Source: Diaphorobacter caeni (GTDB lineage Bacteria > Pseudomonadota > Gammaproteobacteria > Burkholderiales > Burkholderiaceae_C). From it: 64,000 nt of DNA. Location of the stretch: positions 434,001 through 498,000 of the forward strand of contig NZ_JADKYZ010000001.1 of the NCBI RefSeq assembly GCF_015354245.1, in the 5' to 3' direction. Of this stretch, positions 50,492 through 59,444 are shown piece after piece. A program made the position numbers and the translations under genes. The stretch's first letter is position 1; the number at the start of each line of letters is the position of its first letter. Below the pieces are notes generated by a model, which was not told where the DNA came from, did not search any database, and was given only the letters and a program-made list of their open reading frames with translations.

Positions 50492-51931
50492 TCATTCGTC
50501 CTTCTTCGCTTCGGGGCGTTCGGTCTTGGACTTGCTCGCCAGCACGGTCGTGCCGCGCAACTGGTTGATCGCCTGGTTGAGCTGGAAGTCCTTGTCAGAG
50601 CCGAACTCGGGCAGGCGGTCCTTCTTGGCCTTTTCCTTGTCCTTGGACTCTTCCTCGAGGCGCTTCATGGCTTCCTCGCGGGCCTTCTCGCGTGCGGCGT
50701 CCTTGACTTCCTCGCCCTGACCGCTGGAGAGATGCTTCTCCAGATCGGCCTCGCGGGGGCGCAGCGAGGCGTACAGGTCGCCATCGGGCGTCTCGTCGAC
50801 CCACACATCGGGCACGATGCCCTTGGCCTGGATCGAGCGGCCGCTTGGCGTGTAGTAGCGCGCGGTGGTCAGCTTGATGCCGGTGTCGGGGCCGAGCGGG
50901 CGCACGGTCTGGACCGAGCCCTTGCCGAAGGTCTGGGCGCCCATGACGGTGGCACGCTTGTGGTCCTGCAGCGCACCGGCCACGATTTCGCTGGCGGACG
51001 CCGAGCCTTCGTTGACCAGCACCACCAGCGGCACCTTCTTGAGGGCGGCGGGCAGGCTGCGCAGCGGGTCGCTGCCGCGGCGCGCGTAGTCTTCAGGCGA
51101 GGCCTTGAAAGTCGACTTGCTTTCGGGCAACTGGCCGTTGGTGGTCACCACGGTCACGTTCTCCGGCAGGAAGGCGGCGGAGATCGCCACGGCCGCATCG
51201 AGCAGACCGCCCGGGTCGTTGCGCAGGTCGAGCACCAGGCCCTTGATGTTGGGGTCCTGCTTGTACAGGTCGTCCACCTTGCGCACGAAGTCGTCGACCG
51301 TGCGTTCCTGGAACTGCGACAGGCGCACCCATGCGTAGCCCGGCTGGACCATCTTGGCCTTGACCGACTGGGTCTTGATCTCTTCGCGCGTGATGGTCAC
51401 GGGGAAGGTGCGGCTTTCGTCCTTGCGCAGGATGGTCAGCGTCACCTTGGTGTTGGGTTCGCCGCGCATGCGCTTGACGGCGTCGTTGAGCGACAGGCCC
51501 TTGACGGCCGTGTCGTCGATCTTGGTGATCAGGTCGTTGGTCTTGAGACCGGCGCGGTCGGCGGGGGAGCCTTCAATCGGCGAGACGATCTTGATCAGGC
51601 CGTCTTCCTGCGTGATCTCGATGCCGACGCCCACGAAGCGGCCGCTCGTGCCCTCGCGGAATTCCTTGAAGGACTTCTTGTCGAAATACTGGGAGTGCGG
51701 ATCCAGGCTGGCCACCATGCCGGAGATGGCGTCGGTGATCAGCTTGCGGTCATCGACCTGATCGACGTAATCGGTCTTGATCAGACCAAAAACCGCCGAC
51801 AGTTGCTGGATTTCTTCCAGAGGCAGAGGCGCCATGCCGCTGCGTGCCACCGTCTGCAAGGACACGGTGGTGAGTGCGCCGGCAAAGACGCCGACGGAAA
51901 TCCAACCTGCAATTTTGAGTTTTTGGCCCAT
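50492..51931 (-). CDS. C-terminal processing peptidase (S41 family, CtpA-like)
   Basis: This 479-residue serine protease has an N-terminal signal/anchor (AGWISVGVFAGALTTVSL) and a PDZ domain (GIEITQEDGLIKIVSPIEGS...). The S41 catalytic core has LVLDLRNDPGGLLDAAVAIS, nucleophile Ser in NEGSASASEIVAGAL and catalytic Lys in TFGKGSVQTV. A Lys/Glu-rich coiled-coil tail follows (about 400-479). It trims periplasmic or membrane proteins. The gene gpmA lies upstream in the same orientation. Confidence 0.93.
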   Translation of the reverse strand: MGQKLKIAGWISVGVFAGALTTVSLQTVARSGMAPLPLEEIQQLSAVFGLIKTDYVDQVDDRKLITDAISGMVASLDPHSQYFDKKSFKEFREGTSGRFVGVGIEITQEDGLIKIVSPIEGSPADRAGLKTNDLITKIDDTAVKGLSLNDAVKRMRGEPNTKVTLTILRKDESRTFPVTITREEIKTQSVKAKMVQPGYAWVRLSQFQERTVDDFVRKVDDLYKQDPNIKGLVLDLRNDPGGLLDAAVAISAAFLPENVTVVTTNGQLPESKSTFKASPEDYARRGSDPLRSLPAALKKVPLVVLVNEGSASASEIVAGALQDHKRATVMGAQTFGKGSVQTVRPLGPDTGIKLTTARYYTPSGRSIQAKGIVPDVWVDETPDGDLYASLRPREADLEKHLSSGQGEEVKDAAREKAREEAMKRLEEESKDKEKAKKDRLPEFGSDKDFQLNQAINQLRGTTVLASKSKTERPEAKKDE

Positions 51932-52202
51932 ATATATGTTACCTCAACCGAACTATGTACAACATCTTAGTGCGGTATTGACCTCGGGCAGTTCCCGGGG
52001 TTCCATTGCCTGACAACTTATTGCACGCCCCCACACGGTGGGCGGCAACGTCGAATGTCCTCGAAGCGCGGGACTGCCTGCGGATGGCCTGCTGACAATC
52101 GGGCGCAAAGAGGACATTGTGACGCAAGGTGGGGCTTTTCCCCCTGCAATCAAGGTTTCTTCACATGCGCCGGTCGGAAAACCAACACCGGCGCGCGAAA
52201 GA

Positions 52203-52946
52203 TCAGGCTTTTCCTTGCGAGGCCACGGCTGCAGCGGCCTTGGCGGCGGCTTCGGCGTCGCCCAGATAGTAGTGGCGGATCGGCTTGAGGTTGTCGTCGA
52301 GCTCGTACACCAGCGGGATGCCGTTGGGGATGTTGAGGCTGACGATGTCGTCGTCCGAGATGTTGTCCAGGTACTTGACCAGCGCGCGGATGGAGTTGCC
52401 GTGCGCGGCGATTACCACGCGCTTGCCCGAGCGGATCGTCGGGGCGATCGAGTCGTTCCAGAACGGCAGCACGCGGGCCACGGTGTCCTTGAGGCACTCG
52501 GTGAGCGGAATCTGCTCCTGGTCGAGACCGGCGTAGCGGATGTCGCTGCGTTCGCTGCGTGGGTCGGTCGCCTCGAGCGCCGGTGGGGGGGTGTCGTAGC
52601 TGCGGCGCCAGACGAGCACCTGCGCGTCACCGTACTGCTTGGCCATGTCGGCCTTGTTCAGACCCTGCAGGCCGCCGTAGTGGCGCTCGTTCAGGCGCCA
52701 GCTGTGCTGTACCGGCAGCCAGGTGCGGTCCATCTCGTCGAGCGTGTGCCAGAGCGTGCGGGTGGCGCGCTTGAGCACGCTGGTGTAGGCCAGATCGAAT
52801 TCGTAGCCTTCGGCCTTCAGAAGGCGGCCGGCATTCTTTGCCTGCTCGATGCCCGTCGGCGTGAGATCGACATCGGTCCAGCCGGTGAAGCGATTCTCAA
52901 GATTCCAAGTGGATTCGCCGTGGCGAATCAGTACCAGTTTATGCAT
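52203..52946 (-). CDS. gpmA: 2,3-bisphosphoglycerate-dependent phosphoglycerate mutase
   Basis: This 247-residue glycolytic enzyme interconverts 3- and 2-phosphoglycerate. The phospho-His motif is [20 protein letters not shown], followed by [25 protein letters not shown] and [18 protein letters not shown]. It is divergent from the rhodanese gene with a 73-bp gap that contains the palindrome ATTCTAGAAT (52981-52990). Confidence 0.96.
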   Translation of the reverse strand: MHKLVLIRHGESTWNLENRFTGWTDVDLTPTGIEQAKNAGRLLKAEGYEFDLAYTSVLKRATRTLWHTLDEMDRTWLPVQHSWRLNERHYGGLQGLNKADMAKQYGDAQVLVWRRSYDTPPPALEATDPRSERSDIRYAGLDQEQIPLTECLKDTVARVLPFWNDSIAPTIRSGKRVVIAAHGNSIRALVKYLDNISDDDIVSLNIPNGIPLVYELDDNLKPIRHYYLGDAEAAAKAAAAVASQGKA

Positions 52947-53019
52947 GGGTTACCCTCGAAGGAACAGGCCAAAACCCGACATTCTAGAATTACGGGGTTT
53001 GCCCAACCCAAGGACGTTC

Positions 53020-53427
53020 GTGAAATTCATCTTAGACAACTGGTATTTGATCCTCATCGCGCTGATTTCGGGCGCCTTGCTGCTGGTTCCCATGATCAAG
53101 GGGGCGAGCGCCGGCTCGCTTTCGACCGCCCAGGCCATCCAGCTGATCAACCGCGAGAAGGCTGTGGTTATCGATGTGTGCGAACCTGATGAATTCGCGG
53201 CCGCTCATGTGAAGGGCGCGAAGAGCGTGCCGCTCGGCCAGCTCGAGGAAAAGCTGCCGCAGGTCGTCAAGAACAAGGCGCTGCCGGTGATTCTGGTGTG
53301 CGCCAAGGGCCCCCGCGCCAACCGCGCCGTGGGCGTGGCCAAGAAACTGGGCTATGACAACGCGCAGGCGCTCGCGGGCGGCCTCGCCGCCTGGCGCGAA
53401 GCCTCGCTGCCGGTTGAAAAGGCCTGA
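53020..53427 (+). CDS. Membrane-anchored rhodanese-like protein
   Basis: This 135-residue protein has an N-terminal membrane helix (WYLILIALISGALLLVPMI) and one rhodanese domain with VVIDVCEPDEFAAAHVKGA and the active-site loop VCAKGPRANRA. It likely handles sulfane sulfur at the membrane. The GTG at 53020 has AAGGA upstream. Starts further upstream, within gpmA's opposite strand, are unlikely. It begins the rhodanese-grxC-secB-gpsA run typical of Burkholderiales. Confidence 0.88.
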   Translation: MKFILDNWYLILIALISGALLLVPMIKGASAGSLSTAQAIQLINREKAVVIDVCEPDEFAAAHVKGAKSVPLGQLEEKLPQVVKNKALPVILVCAKGPRANRAVGVAKKLGYDNAQALAGGLAAWREASLPVEKA

Positions 53428-53493
53428 TTCGCCTCCACGTGGGGCTGGCACGCCAAGGCCCCGCGCCACAACTACAACTGAAAGGAACACCCC

Positions 53494-53754
53494 ATGCAAG
53501 TCGTCAAGATGTACACCACCGCCGTGTGCCCTTACTGCATCCGCGCCAAGCAGATCCTCAAATCCAAGGGCGTGGAGCACATCGAGGAAGTCCGTGTGGA
53601 CACTAACCCCGACGAGCGCGTGAAGATGATGGAAATCACCGGCCAGCGCACCGTTCCGCAGATTTTCATCGGTGAAACCCATGTGGGCGGACACGATGAT
53701 CTCGTCGCGCTGGACGGCCGTGGCGGCTTGATGCCGCTGCTGCAAGGCGCTTAA
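53494..53754 (+). CDS. grxC: Glutaredoxin 3
   Basis: This 86-residue thiol-disulfide oxidoreductase reduces disulfides with glutathione. The active site CPYC is at residues 12-15 (TTAVCPYCIRAK), with the cis-Pro segment TVPQIFIGETHVGG and DDLVALDGRGGL. GAAAGGAA precedes the ATG. Confidence 0.96.
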   Translation: MQVVKMYTTAVCPYCIRAKQILKSKGVEHIEEVRVDTNPDERVKMMEITGQRTVPQIFIGETHVGGHDDLVALDGRGGLMPLLQGA

Positions 53755-53856
53755 AAAATTCTGGCGATGTCCCCGCACATTGCATAATGGATTGTTTCGC
53801 CCCGGAGAGTTGTTTTCCGGGCGATCTATGTTTCAGACTGAAAGACCCAACCGACC

Positions 53857-54306
53857 ATGGCGACCGAAGATACCCCAGTGTTCCAGATTCAACGCGTTTA
53901 TCTGAAGGACCTGTCCCTGGAGCAGCCGAACTCTCCGGCCATCCTGCTGGAGCAGGAACAGCCCAACGTGGACATCCAGCTTGGCGTGGAAGCCAATCCC
54001 GTGGCCGAAGGCATTTTTGAAATCGCCGTGACCGCCACCGTGCAGACCAAGATCAAGGACAAGACCGTGTTCCTGGTCGAAGCCAAGCAAGCCGGCATCT
54101 TCGAAATCCGCAACATTCCTGAAGACCAGATGGGTGCCATCGTCGGCATCGCCTGCCCGCAGATCGTGTATCCCTACCTGCGCGGCAACGTGGCGGACGT
54201 GATCACCCGCGCCGGCTTCCCGCCCGTGCATCTGGCCGAAATCAACTTCCAGGCCATGTACGAGCAGCAGCAAGCGGCCGCTCAAGGCAACGCCACGGCT
54301 CAGTAA
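53857..54306 (+). CDS. secB: Protein-export chaperone SecB
   Basis: This 149-residue tetrameric chaperone keeps preproteins unfolded and hands them to SecA. Family landmarks are [24 protein letters not shown]-like core ([13 protein letters not shown]), the aromatic AGIFEIRN..., and [32 protein letters not shown]. Length is normal. A strong terminator follows. Confidence 0.97.
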   Translation: MATEDTPVFQIQRVYLKDLSLEQPNSPAILLEQEQPNVDIQLGVEANPVAEGIFEIAVTATVQTKIKDKTVFLVEAKQAGIFEIRNIPEDQMGAIVGIACPQIVYPYLRGNVADVITRAGFPPVHLAEINFQAMYEQQQAAAQGNATAQ

Positions 54307-54339
54307 GCCCTTGTCTTACTGACCGCTGAAAGCGAACAG

Positions 54340-54380
54340 ATCCCCGCGAACGGCTCCGGCCTTCGCGGGGATTTGTTTTT
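54340..54380 (+). terminator. Rho-independent terminator after secB
   Basis: An 11-bp perfect stem ATCCCCGCGAA (54340-54350) / TTCGCGGGGAT (54362-54372) is followed by TTGTTTTTTT. It lies 33 bp after the secB stop. Confidence 0.93.
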
Positions 54381-54437
54381 TTCCGGGCAGTGGTTTCTTC
54401 ACCTGCCTGCCACGCAACTCTTGCTATTCTTCGCGCC

Positions 54438-55448
54438 ATGAAGATTTTCGTCATCGGAGCCGGTGCCTGGGGCACGGCCATCGCCATGAGCGCCGCCGGC
54501 AGCGCGGGTGGGCATATCGTCAAACTCTGGGCGCGTGATGCCGCGCAGGCCGCGCAGATGCAGGCCGAGCGCGCCAATGCCCGGTATCTCAAGGGCGGCC
54601 GCTTTCCCGCGTCGCTGGCCGTCGTGAGCGGCGATGTCGCGCCCCATGTGGCCGATGCCGATCTGATCGTTCTGGGCACGCCGATGGCCGCCCTGCGCGA
54701 ATGGCTGACGCAGCTCTCCGATGTGAAGGTGCCGGTGGTCTGGCTCTGCAAGGGCTTCGAGGCCGTGGCCGCCGATGCGCCAGCGGGCGCGGTCGGCCTG
54801 ATGGCGCACGAGGTCTGCAGGCAGGTGGCTCCCCATCTGCGCAGCGGCGTGCTCAGCGGCCCGAGCTTTGCCGACGAGGTGGCGCGCCAGCAGCCCACGG
54901 CGCTGGTCGCGGCGAGCGCGCATGCCGAGGTCTCCGAGATGCTGGTGACTGCTTTTCACAGCGAGGCGATGCGCGTCTATGCCAACGGCGACATCGTCGG
55001 CGTCGAGGTCGGCGGCGCGGTCAAGAACGTGCTCGCGATCGCCACGGGTCTTTGCGACGGTCTGCAACTCGGCCTCAACGCCCGCGCTGCGCTGATCACG
55101 CGCGGGCTGGCGGAGATGACGCGCCTTGGTCTCGCCCTCGGCGCGCGGGCCGAGACCTTCATGGGGCTCTCGGGACTGGGTGACCTCGTGCTCACCGCCA
55201 CCGGCGACCTGTCGCGCAACCGCAAGGTCGGCCTGCTGCTCGCCAAGGGCATGACGCTGGGCGAGGCGGTCCAGTCGCTCGGCCATGTGGCCGAGGGCGT
55301 CTACAGCGCGCGCACGGTGCTCGCGCGGGCGCGTCTGCTCGGCGTGGAAATGCCGATCACGGAGACGGTGGTGGGCCTGCTCGATGGAGAAGTGGCCGTT
55401 GGCGATGCGGTGCAGACTCTGATGACGCGCGATCCACGCGGCGAGTGA
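54438..55448 (+). CDS. gpsA: NAD(P)-dependent glycerol-3-phosphate dehydrogenase
   Basis: This 336-residue enzyme makes glycerol-3-phosphate from dihydroxyacetone phosphate for phospholipid synthesis. It has the N-terminal Rossmann motif [14 protein letters not shown], the [17 protein letters not shown] stretch, the catalytic Lys in [13 protein letters not shown], and [18 protein letters not shown]. The ATG at 54438 is the family start; an in-frame upstream codon at 54390 overlaps no signal. Confidence 0.96.
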   Translation: MKIFVIGAGAWGTAIAMSAAGSAGGHIVKLWARDAAQAAQMQAERANARYLKGGRFPASLAVVSGDVAPHVADADLIVLGTPMAALREWLTQLSDVKVPVVWLCKGFEAVAADAPAGAVGLMAHEVCRQVAPHLRSGVLSGPSFADEVARQQPTALVAASAHAEVSEMLVTAFHSEAMRVYANGDIVGVEVGGAVKNVLAIATGLCDGLQLGLNARAALITRGLAEMTRLGLALGARAETFMGLSGLGDLVLTATGDLSRNRKVGLLLAKGMTLGEAVQSLGHVAEGVYSARTVLARARLLGVEMPITETVVGLLDGEVAVGDAVQTLMTRDPRGE

Positions 55449-55670
55449 GGCGCGGATTCATCTCGCAACCTGCGCCGAATGCCCCAGTGAACCGCTGAGG
55501 AATGTGGCTTTTCGCTTTGCGCAAATCCCTGTCGCCAAAGGCTTTTCCGAGGCCTAAATCAGCCTTTGTCAAAACATAGGCTGAATTGTCTTGCCCGAAA
55601 TCCCGCTTCAGTAGATTCTCCGCCCCCAGCAAGCGACACCCAATAGTCGCGCTTGTGCGAGGGATTTCGA

Positions 55671-56546
55671 ATGAATAGTCGGCAAAATCACTTTCTTTTC
55701 GCGCGAAATGCGCGCATTTATCGTCGCAGCGCACTGGGGCTCATCGGACTCGGTCTGGTGCCGCCTCTGGCGTTCACCACCATCGTCTCCTCCCGCGGCC
55801 AGCGCGCGGAGCATGAGGGGCTGCCCACGGTCCAGGTGCCGCTGCTGCATCTGCCCTCCATCCACAATTTCCGGGACGTGGCGGGCGTTGACGCGCAATC
55901 GCCTTATCGCAATGTGCATGGCGTGGCGCTGCGCACCAGAACGCTTTACCGCTCGGGCTGGATCAGCGCCGACGATGCCGATGCGCAGCGCCTGCGCACT
56001 CTGGGTGTGGATGTGGTCTACGATCTGCGGCCGCAGGAGCAGCGCGACAGCCAGCCCGACCGGGTGCCGCAGGGCGCCGAGTACGTGCCGCTGTTTCAGA
56101 TGGGGGCGTCGGCGTCCGCTATGCAAGGACGGCAGGCTGCAGCGCCCGAGAGCATGGAGGAGCGGATGCGCTTTTTCGTGTCGGATCAGGGCATCCGCAC
56201 GCGCACCGTCTTTCTGCTCGAGCAGATGGCGCTCGTGGAGGGAGCACAGGTGTTTCACTGCGTGCTGGGCTGCGATCTCACGGGGTGGGTCACGGCGCTG
56301 CTGCACACCATCGCCGAGCTGCCGCAGGACGTCATCATGCAGGACTATCTTCTGAGCAACGAGCGCCTGAAGAGCGAAGCGAATGCCGAGGCGCAACCGG
56401 CGCCCGTGCAGGCGAGCTACCTGCAGGCCGCATTGCACGAGGCCACGGCACGCCATGGCTCGGTGCAGCAGTTCATCAACGAAGGCCTGAGGCTCGGTGA
56501 AGCCGCCCAGCAGCGGCTGCGAGGCAAACTGCTGATGCAGACCTGA
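55671..56546 (+). CDS. Tyrosine-phosphatase-family protein with a degenerate catalytic loop
   Basis: This 291-residue protein has an N-terminal hydrophobic segment (RRSALGLIGLGLVPPLAFTT) and the fold of the bacterial tyrosine/phosphoinositide phosphatase family. Conserved parts are the NFRDVAG motif and LYRSGWISADDADAQRLRTL, with VYDLRPQEQRD. The catalytic loop, normally HCxxGKDRTG, reads HCVLGCDLTG. The Cys remains but the essential Arg of CX5R is Leu and the Lys is Cys. It is probably inactive as a phosphatase or altered in function. GAGGG precedes the ATG at 55671. Function unknown. Confidence 0.75.
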   Translation: MNSRQNHFLFARNARIYRRSALGLIGLGLVPPLAFTTIVSSRGQRAEHEGLPTVQVPLLHLPSIHNFRDVAGVDAQSPYRNVHGVALRTRTLYRSGWISADDADAQRLRTLGVDVVYDLRPQEQRDSQPDRVPQGAEYVPLFQMGASASAMQGRQAAAPESMEERMRFFVSDQGIRTRTVFLLEQMALVEGAQVFHCVLGCDLTGWVTALLHTIAELPQDVIMQDYLLSNERLKSEANAEAQPAPVQASYLQAALHEATARHGSVQQFINEGLRLGEAAQQRLRGKLLMQT

Positions 56547-56558
56547 CGCGCCCGTCGA

Positions 56559-57806
56559 TCACAGACCCAGTTCGAGCGCCAGCAGTTCCTCCACTGTCTG
56601 GCGGCGGCGGATCAGGCGGGGCTTGCCTGCGTCCACCAGCACTTCCGCTGCCAAGGGGCGCGTGTTGTAGTTGCTCGACATCGATGCGCCGTAGGCACCC
56701 GTGTCGTTGATCACCAGCAGATCGCCGACGTTTGCGCCCGCGAGCTCGCGCGGCAGCACCACGCCGCCGTCGCCCTGGGTGAACACGTCGCCCGATTCGC
56801 AGAGCGGGCCCGCCACCACGCTGGGCGCGGCGGGCAGTTCCTTGCCGTCGCGGCGCAGCACCTGCATGGCGTGGAAGCTGCCGTACATGGCTGGGCGCAT
56901 CAGTTCGTTGAAACCGGTGTCGACCAGCACGAAGTGGTTGTTGCCCGCGTTCTTGGTCGCGCGCACGGTGCCCAGCAGCACGCCGGACTCGGCCACGAGG
57001 AAACGGCCCGGCTCAATCTCGAGTCCGAGCGCATGGCCGACGATGGCCTCGGCCTGCTTGCGCGCGGCGTCCCACAGGCCGTGGTAGTGCGCTGTGTCGA
57101 TGGTCGCGTCGCCATTGCGGTACGGAATCGACAGACCGCCGCCCGCCGAGATCGCATGCAGATCGTGGCCCGCGTCCTTGGTGGTCTGCACCAGCTTGAC
57201 CATCGCGCCGCAGACTTCCTGCAGATGGCCGTAGTCCACGCCCGAGCCGATGTGCATGTGCAGCCCGGCCAGCACCAGGCCGCCCGCGTGGATCGCATCA
57301 AGCGCGGCCTGCAGGTCGGTGTGCCAGATGCCGTGCTTGCTGTGCTCGCCGCCGGTGTTGGTCTTGTTGCTGTGGCCGTGGCCAAAGCCGGGGTTGATGC
57401 GCAGCCACACATGGTGGCCGGGAGAGGCTTCGCCCAGCTGCGTGAGCATGTCGATGGAACCGGCGTTCACGGGCACCTTGTGCTCGACCACGGTGGCCAG
57501 CGTCGCCTCGTCCATCACGTCGGCGGTGAAGACGATGTCGCTTGGCTCGCCGAAGCCTGGCTTGAAACCGGCAGCGATGGCTCGCAGGATTTCGCCGCGC
57601 GAGACCGAATCCACCTTCACGCCCTGGCCGCGCATCAGCTCAAGGATGTGGATGTTCGAGCACGCCTTCTGCGCGAAACGGATGGTGTCGAAGGGCTTCA
57701 ATTGCGCGATGCGCGCGCGGATGGTGTCGGCGTCATAGACCCACAGCGGCGTGCCGAATTCATCGGCCAGTTGCCAGAGTTGGGCGGGGGAGAAGGGATT
57801 GCTCAT
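56559..57806 (-). CDS. lysA: Diaminopimelate decarboxylase
   Basis: This 415-residue PLP enzyme converts meso-diaminopimelate to lysine, the last step of lysine synthesis. The Schiff-base Lys is K47 in RFAQKACSNIHIL. Also visible are HMHIGSGVDYG, SAGGGLSIPY, EIEPGRFLVAESGVLLG and the substrate motif GPLCESGD. It is divergent from a LysR-family gene, the same arrangement as lysA/lysR in enterobacteria, where LysR activates lysA. Confidence 0.96.
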   Translation of the reverse strand: MSNPFSPAQLWQLADEFGTPLWVYDADTIRARIAQLKPFDTIRFAQKACSNIHILELMRGQGVKVDSVSRGEILRAIAAGFKPGFGEPSDIVFTADVMDEATLATVVEHKVPVNAGSIDMLTQLGEASPGHHVWLRINPGFGHGHSNKTNTGGEHSKHGIWHTDLQAALDAIHAGGLVLAGLHMHIGSGVDYGHLQEVCGAMVKLVQTTKDAGHDLHAISAGGGLSIPYRNGDATIDTAHYHGLWDAARKQAEAIVGHALGLEIEPGRFLVAESGVLLGTVRATKNAGNNHFVLVDTGFNELMRPAMYGSFHAMQVLRRDGKELPAAPSVVAGPLCESGDVFTQGDGGVVLPRELAGANVGDLLVINDTGAYGASMSSNYNTRPLAAEVLVDAGKPRLIRRRQTVEELLALELGL

Positions 57807-57852
57807 GGTGCGGAAATCTCTGTGTGGTTGGGGCGATCATCGCAGGCGGAGG

Positions 57853-57868
57853 GTATTTGGTCGAATAC
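57853..57868. promoter_or_regulatory. Candidate LysR-binding dyad in the lysA/lysR gap
   Basis: GTATT-N6-AATAC is a perfect 5-bp-arm dyad containing a T-N11-A pattern, placed centrally in the 106-bp divergent gap. It is the best candidate site for LysR control of lysA. Confidence 0.5.
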
Positions 57869-57912
57869 TTTGATTTTTCATGTTCATTCATTTCTGATAT
57901 GGTCTGCGCACC

Positions 57913-58845
57913 ATGTCCAGCTCACCTGTCAGCACCGTTTCTCCCGAAGATTCACGCATCGGTCACCGTCACATCGAGGTCTTTCGCGCCATCATGCTCG
58001 CGGGCGGCGTGACGGGTGCGGCGCGGCTGCTCTACACCTCGCAGCCCACGGTGAGCCGCGAGCTCGCGCGGCTCGAGTCGCTGCTCGGCTATGCGCTGTT
58101 CGAGCGGGTGCAGGGCCGCCTGCGCGCCACCGCCAAGGCGCTTTCGCTCTGGGACGAGGTGCAGCGCAGCTGGCAGGGGCTCGATCATGTGATCGAGCAT
58201 GCGCTGGCGCTCGCGCAGCCGAACCACTCGCACATCAGCGTGCTCAGCATGCCCGCTCTGAGCCATGCGCTGCTGCCCGGAGCGCTCGCGCGGCTGCAGC
58301 AGGCGCAGGGCCCGCTCGCGCTCAGCGTGGCGAGTCAGGATGGCCCGCTGCTGCTCGAATGGATGTCGGCCCAGCGTTTCGATATCGGGCTTACCGAGCA
58401 GTGCGACGCGCCGCCCGGCACGCGCGCCATCGCGCTGCCTGCAGTGGATGAAGTGGCGGTGCTGCCCGTTGGCCATCCGCTTGCCAAGAAGAAGCGTCTC
58501 AAGGCCACGGACTTCGCGGGGCAGCCCTTCATCAGCCTGGCGCGCGATGACATCTATCGCCAGCGCATCGACGCGGAATTCATGCGTGCCGGGGTCGAGC
58601 GCCAGCTTCTTCTGGAGGCCCACAGCGCCATCGCCATCTGCGCGATGGTGCAGCACGGCCTCGGCATCGCCATCGTCAACCCGCTGACCGCGCGGGCCTG
58701 CGAGGGCGAGCAGCTCGTCGTGCGGCCGCTCGCGTTTTCGATTCCGTTTCAGGTGCAGGCGCTGCTGCCGTTGCACCGTCCTGCCGTTGCCGGCGTCGAT
58801 GCGCTGCTGGAAGCGCTGCAGGCCGAGGTCGCCGCATCGGCCTGA
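57913..58845 (+). CDS. lysR: LysR-family regulator, likely activator of lysA
   Basis: This 310-residue regulator has an N-terminal helix-turn-helix (RHIEVFRAIMLAGGVTGAAR, TSQPTVSRELARLESLLGYA, LFERVQGRLRATAKA) and a substrate-binding domain. ISVLSMPALSHALLPGAL opens the second half. The MLAGGVTGAARLLYTSQPTVSRELA sequence type and its position divergent from lysA match E. coli LysR, which activates lysA with diaminopimelate. The ATG at 57913 has no strong ribosome site. Confidence 0.85.
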   Translation: MSSSPVSTVSPEDSRIGHRHIEVFRAIMLAGGVTGAARLLYTSQPTVSRELARLESLLGYALFERVQGRLRATAKALSLWDEVQRSWQGLDHVIEHALALAQPNHSHISVLSMPALSHALLPGALARLQQAQGPLALSVASQDGPLLLEWMSAQRFDIGLTEQCDAPPGTRAIALPAVDEVAVLPVGHPLAKKKRLKATDFAGQPFISLARDDIYRQRIDAEFMRAGVERQLLLEAHSAIAICAMVQHGLGIAIVNPLTARACEGEQLVVRPLAFSIPFQVQALLPLHRPAVAGVDALLEALQAEVAASA

Positions 58846-58897
58846 TGACTGACCCCTCGCGGCATGGCTGCATGGGGAGTGGAGGAGGGTTTCATGC

Positions 58898-59068
58898 TCC
58901 GTTTTTCAGTTCTGTTTCAAACCTCAACCGGACGGCACGTCGTATCAGGAATATGTGTTGACGGCCAAGGGCGAACGCCACTCGCAGTTGATCGACAAGC
59001 GCACGGGAAAGCCGGTGGCATCCATGGTCCCATGGTGCCGAGATCAGCGGATGGAGTCGTCCTTGTGA
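58898..59068 (+). pseudogene. Remnant of an HxlR-family regulator (C-terminal fragment)
   Basis: An uninterrupted frame reads PQPDGTSYQEYVLTAKG and then ERHSQLIDKRTGKPVASM before a stop at 59068. The first part matches the wing (xPPRVEYxLTxKG) of HxlR winged-helix regulators, and the second the common C-terminal tail (H..LVD..TG.PV). The ~30 residues normally between them and the whole N-terminal domain are missing. I infer a decayed gene with an internal deletion. Its end overlaps the DUF3079 gene on the other strand. Confidence 0.5.
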
Positions 59069-59301
59069 CTGGGCGTACCGACGTACGCATGGTCGGTGGC
59101 GGTGGGTGATGTGGCCGGTGAAGCGCTCGGCGGGGCGTCATTCAGGCCCCATTCTGCCCAGTCGTCTCCGAAGAGTTCCATCGGGTGCTGAGTGCGGTCC
59201 GAGCCGTTGCCGCAGGCGAGTGAGTCAGCGGCGCAGTATTGATCGCATCCCCAGCAGTTGCGTTCGGGGTGGGCGGGGTGAATCGGAAACTTCTTGGCCA
59301 T
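59044..59301 (-). CDS. DUF3079 protein
   Basis: This 85-residue protein starts MAKKFPIHPAHPERNCWGCD and continues QYCAADSLACGNGSDRTQHP and MELFGDDWAEWG, the DUF3079 signature with four Cys that could bind a metal. The C-terminal 30 residues are a variable Ala/Ser/Pro tail. The start at 59301 was chosen by family N-terminus; the frame is open to 59319. Function unknown. Confidence 0.85.
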   Translation of the reverse strand: MAKKFPIHPAHPERNCWGCDQYCAADSLACGNGSDRTQHPMELFGDDWAEWGLNDAPPSASPATSPTATDHAYVGTPSHKDDSIR

Positions 59302-59444
59302 GCTGCTGTATTGCGTCAAGTCTCATTGCCATGAGCTTGAGCGCCTTGCAGTGCCATGGTTTTGCCTTGCGTCAATTTCACGGAGATAAGCCGTGACCGA
59401 TGTATGCGCCGCTCCAGCGATGACAGCGCGCTGGAGCGAAAACG

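Noticed and set aside
50399-51970. 523-codon frame opposite ctpA
   Set aside because: Shadow of an S41 protease with intact Ser/Lys dyad; no start signal or domains.
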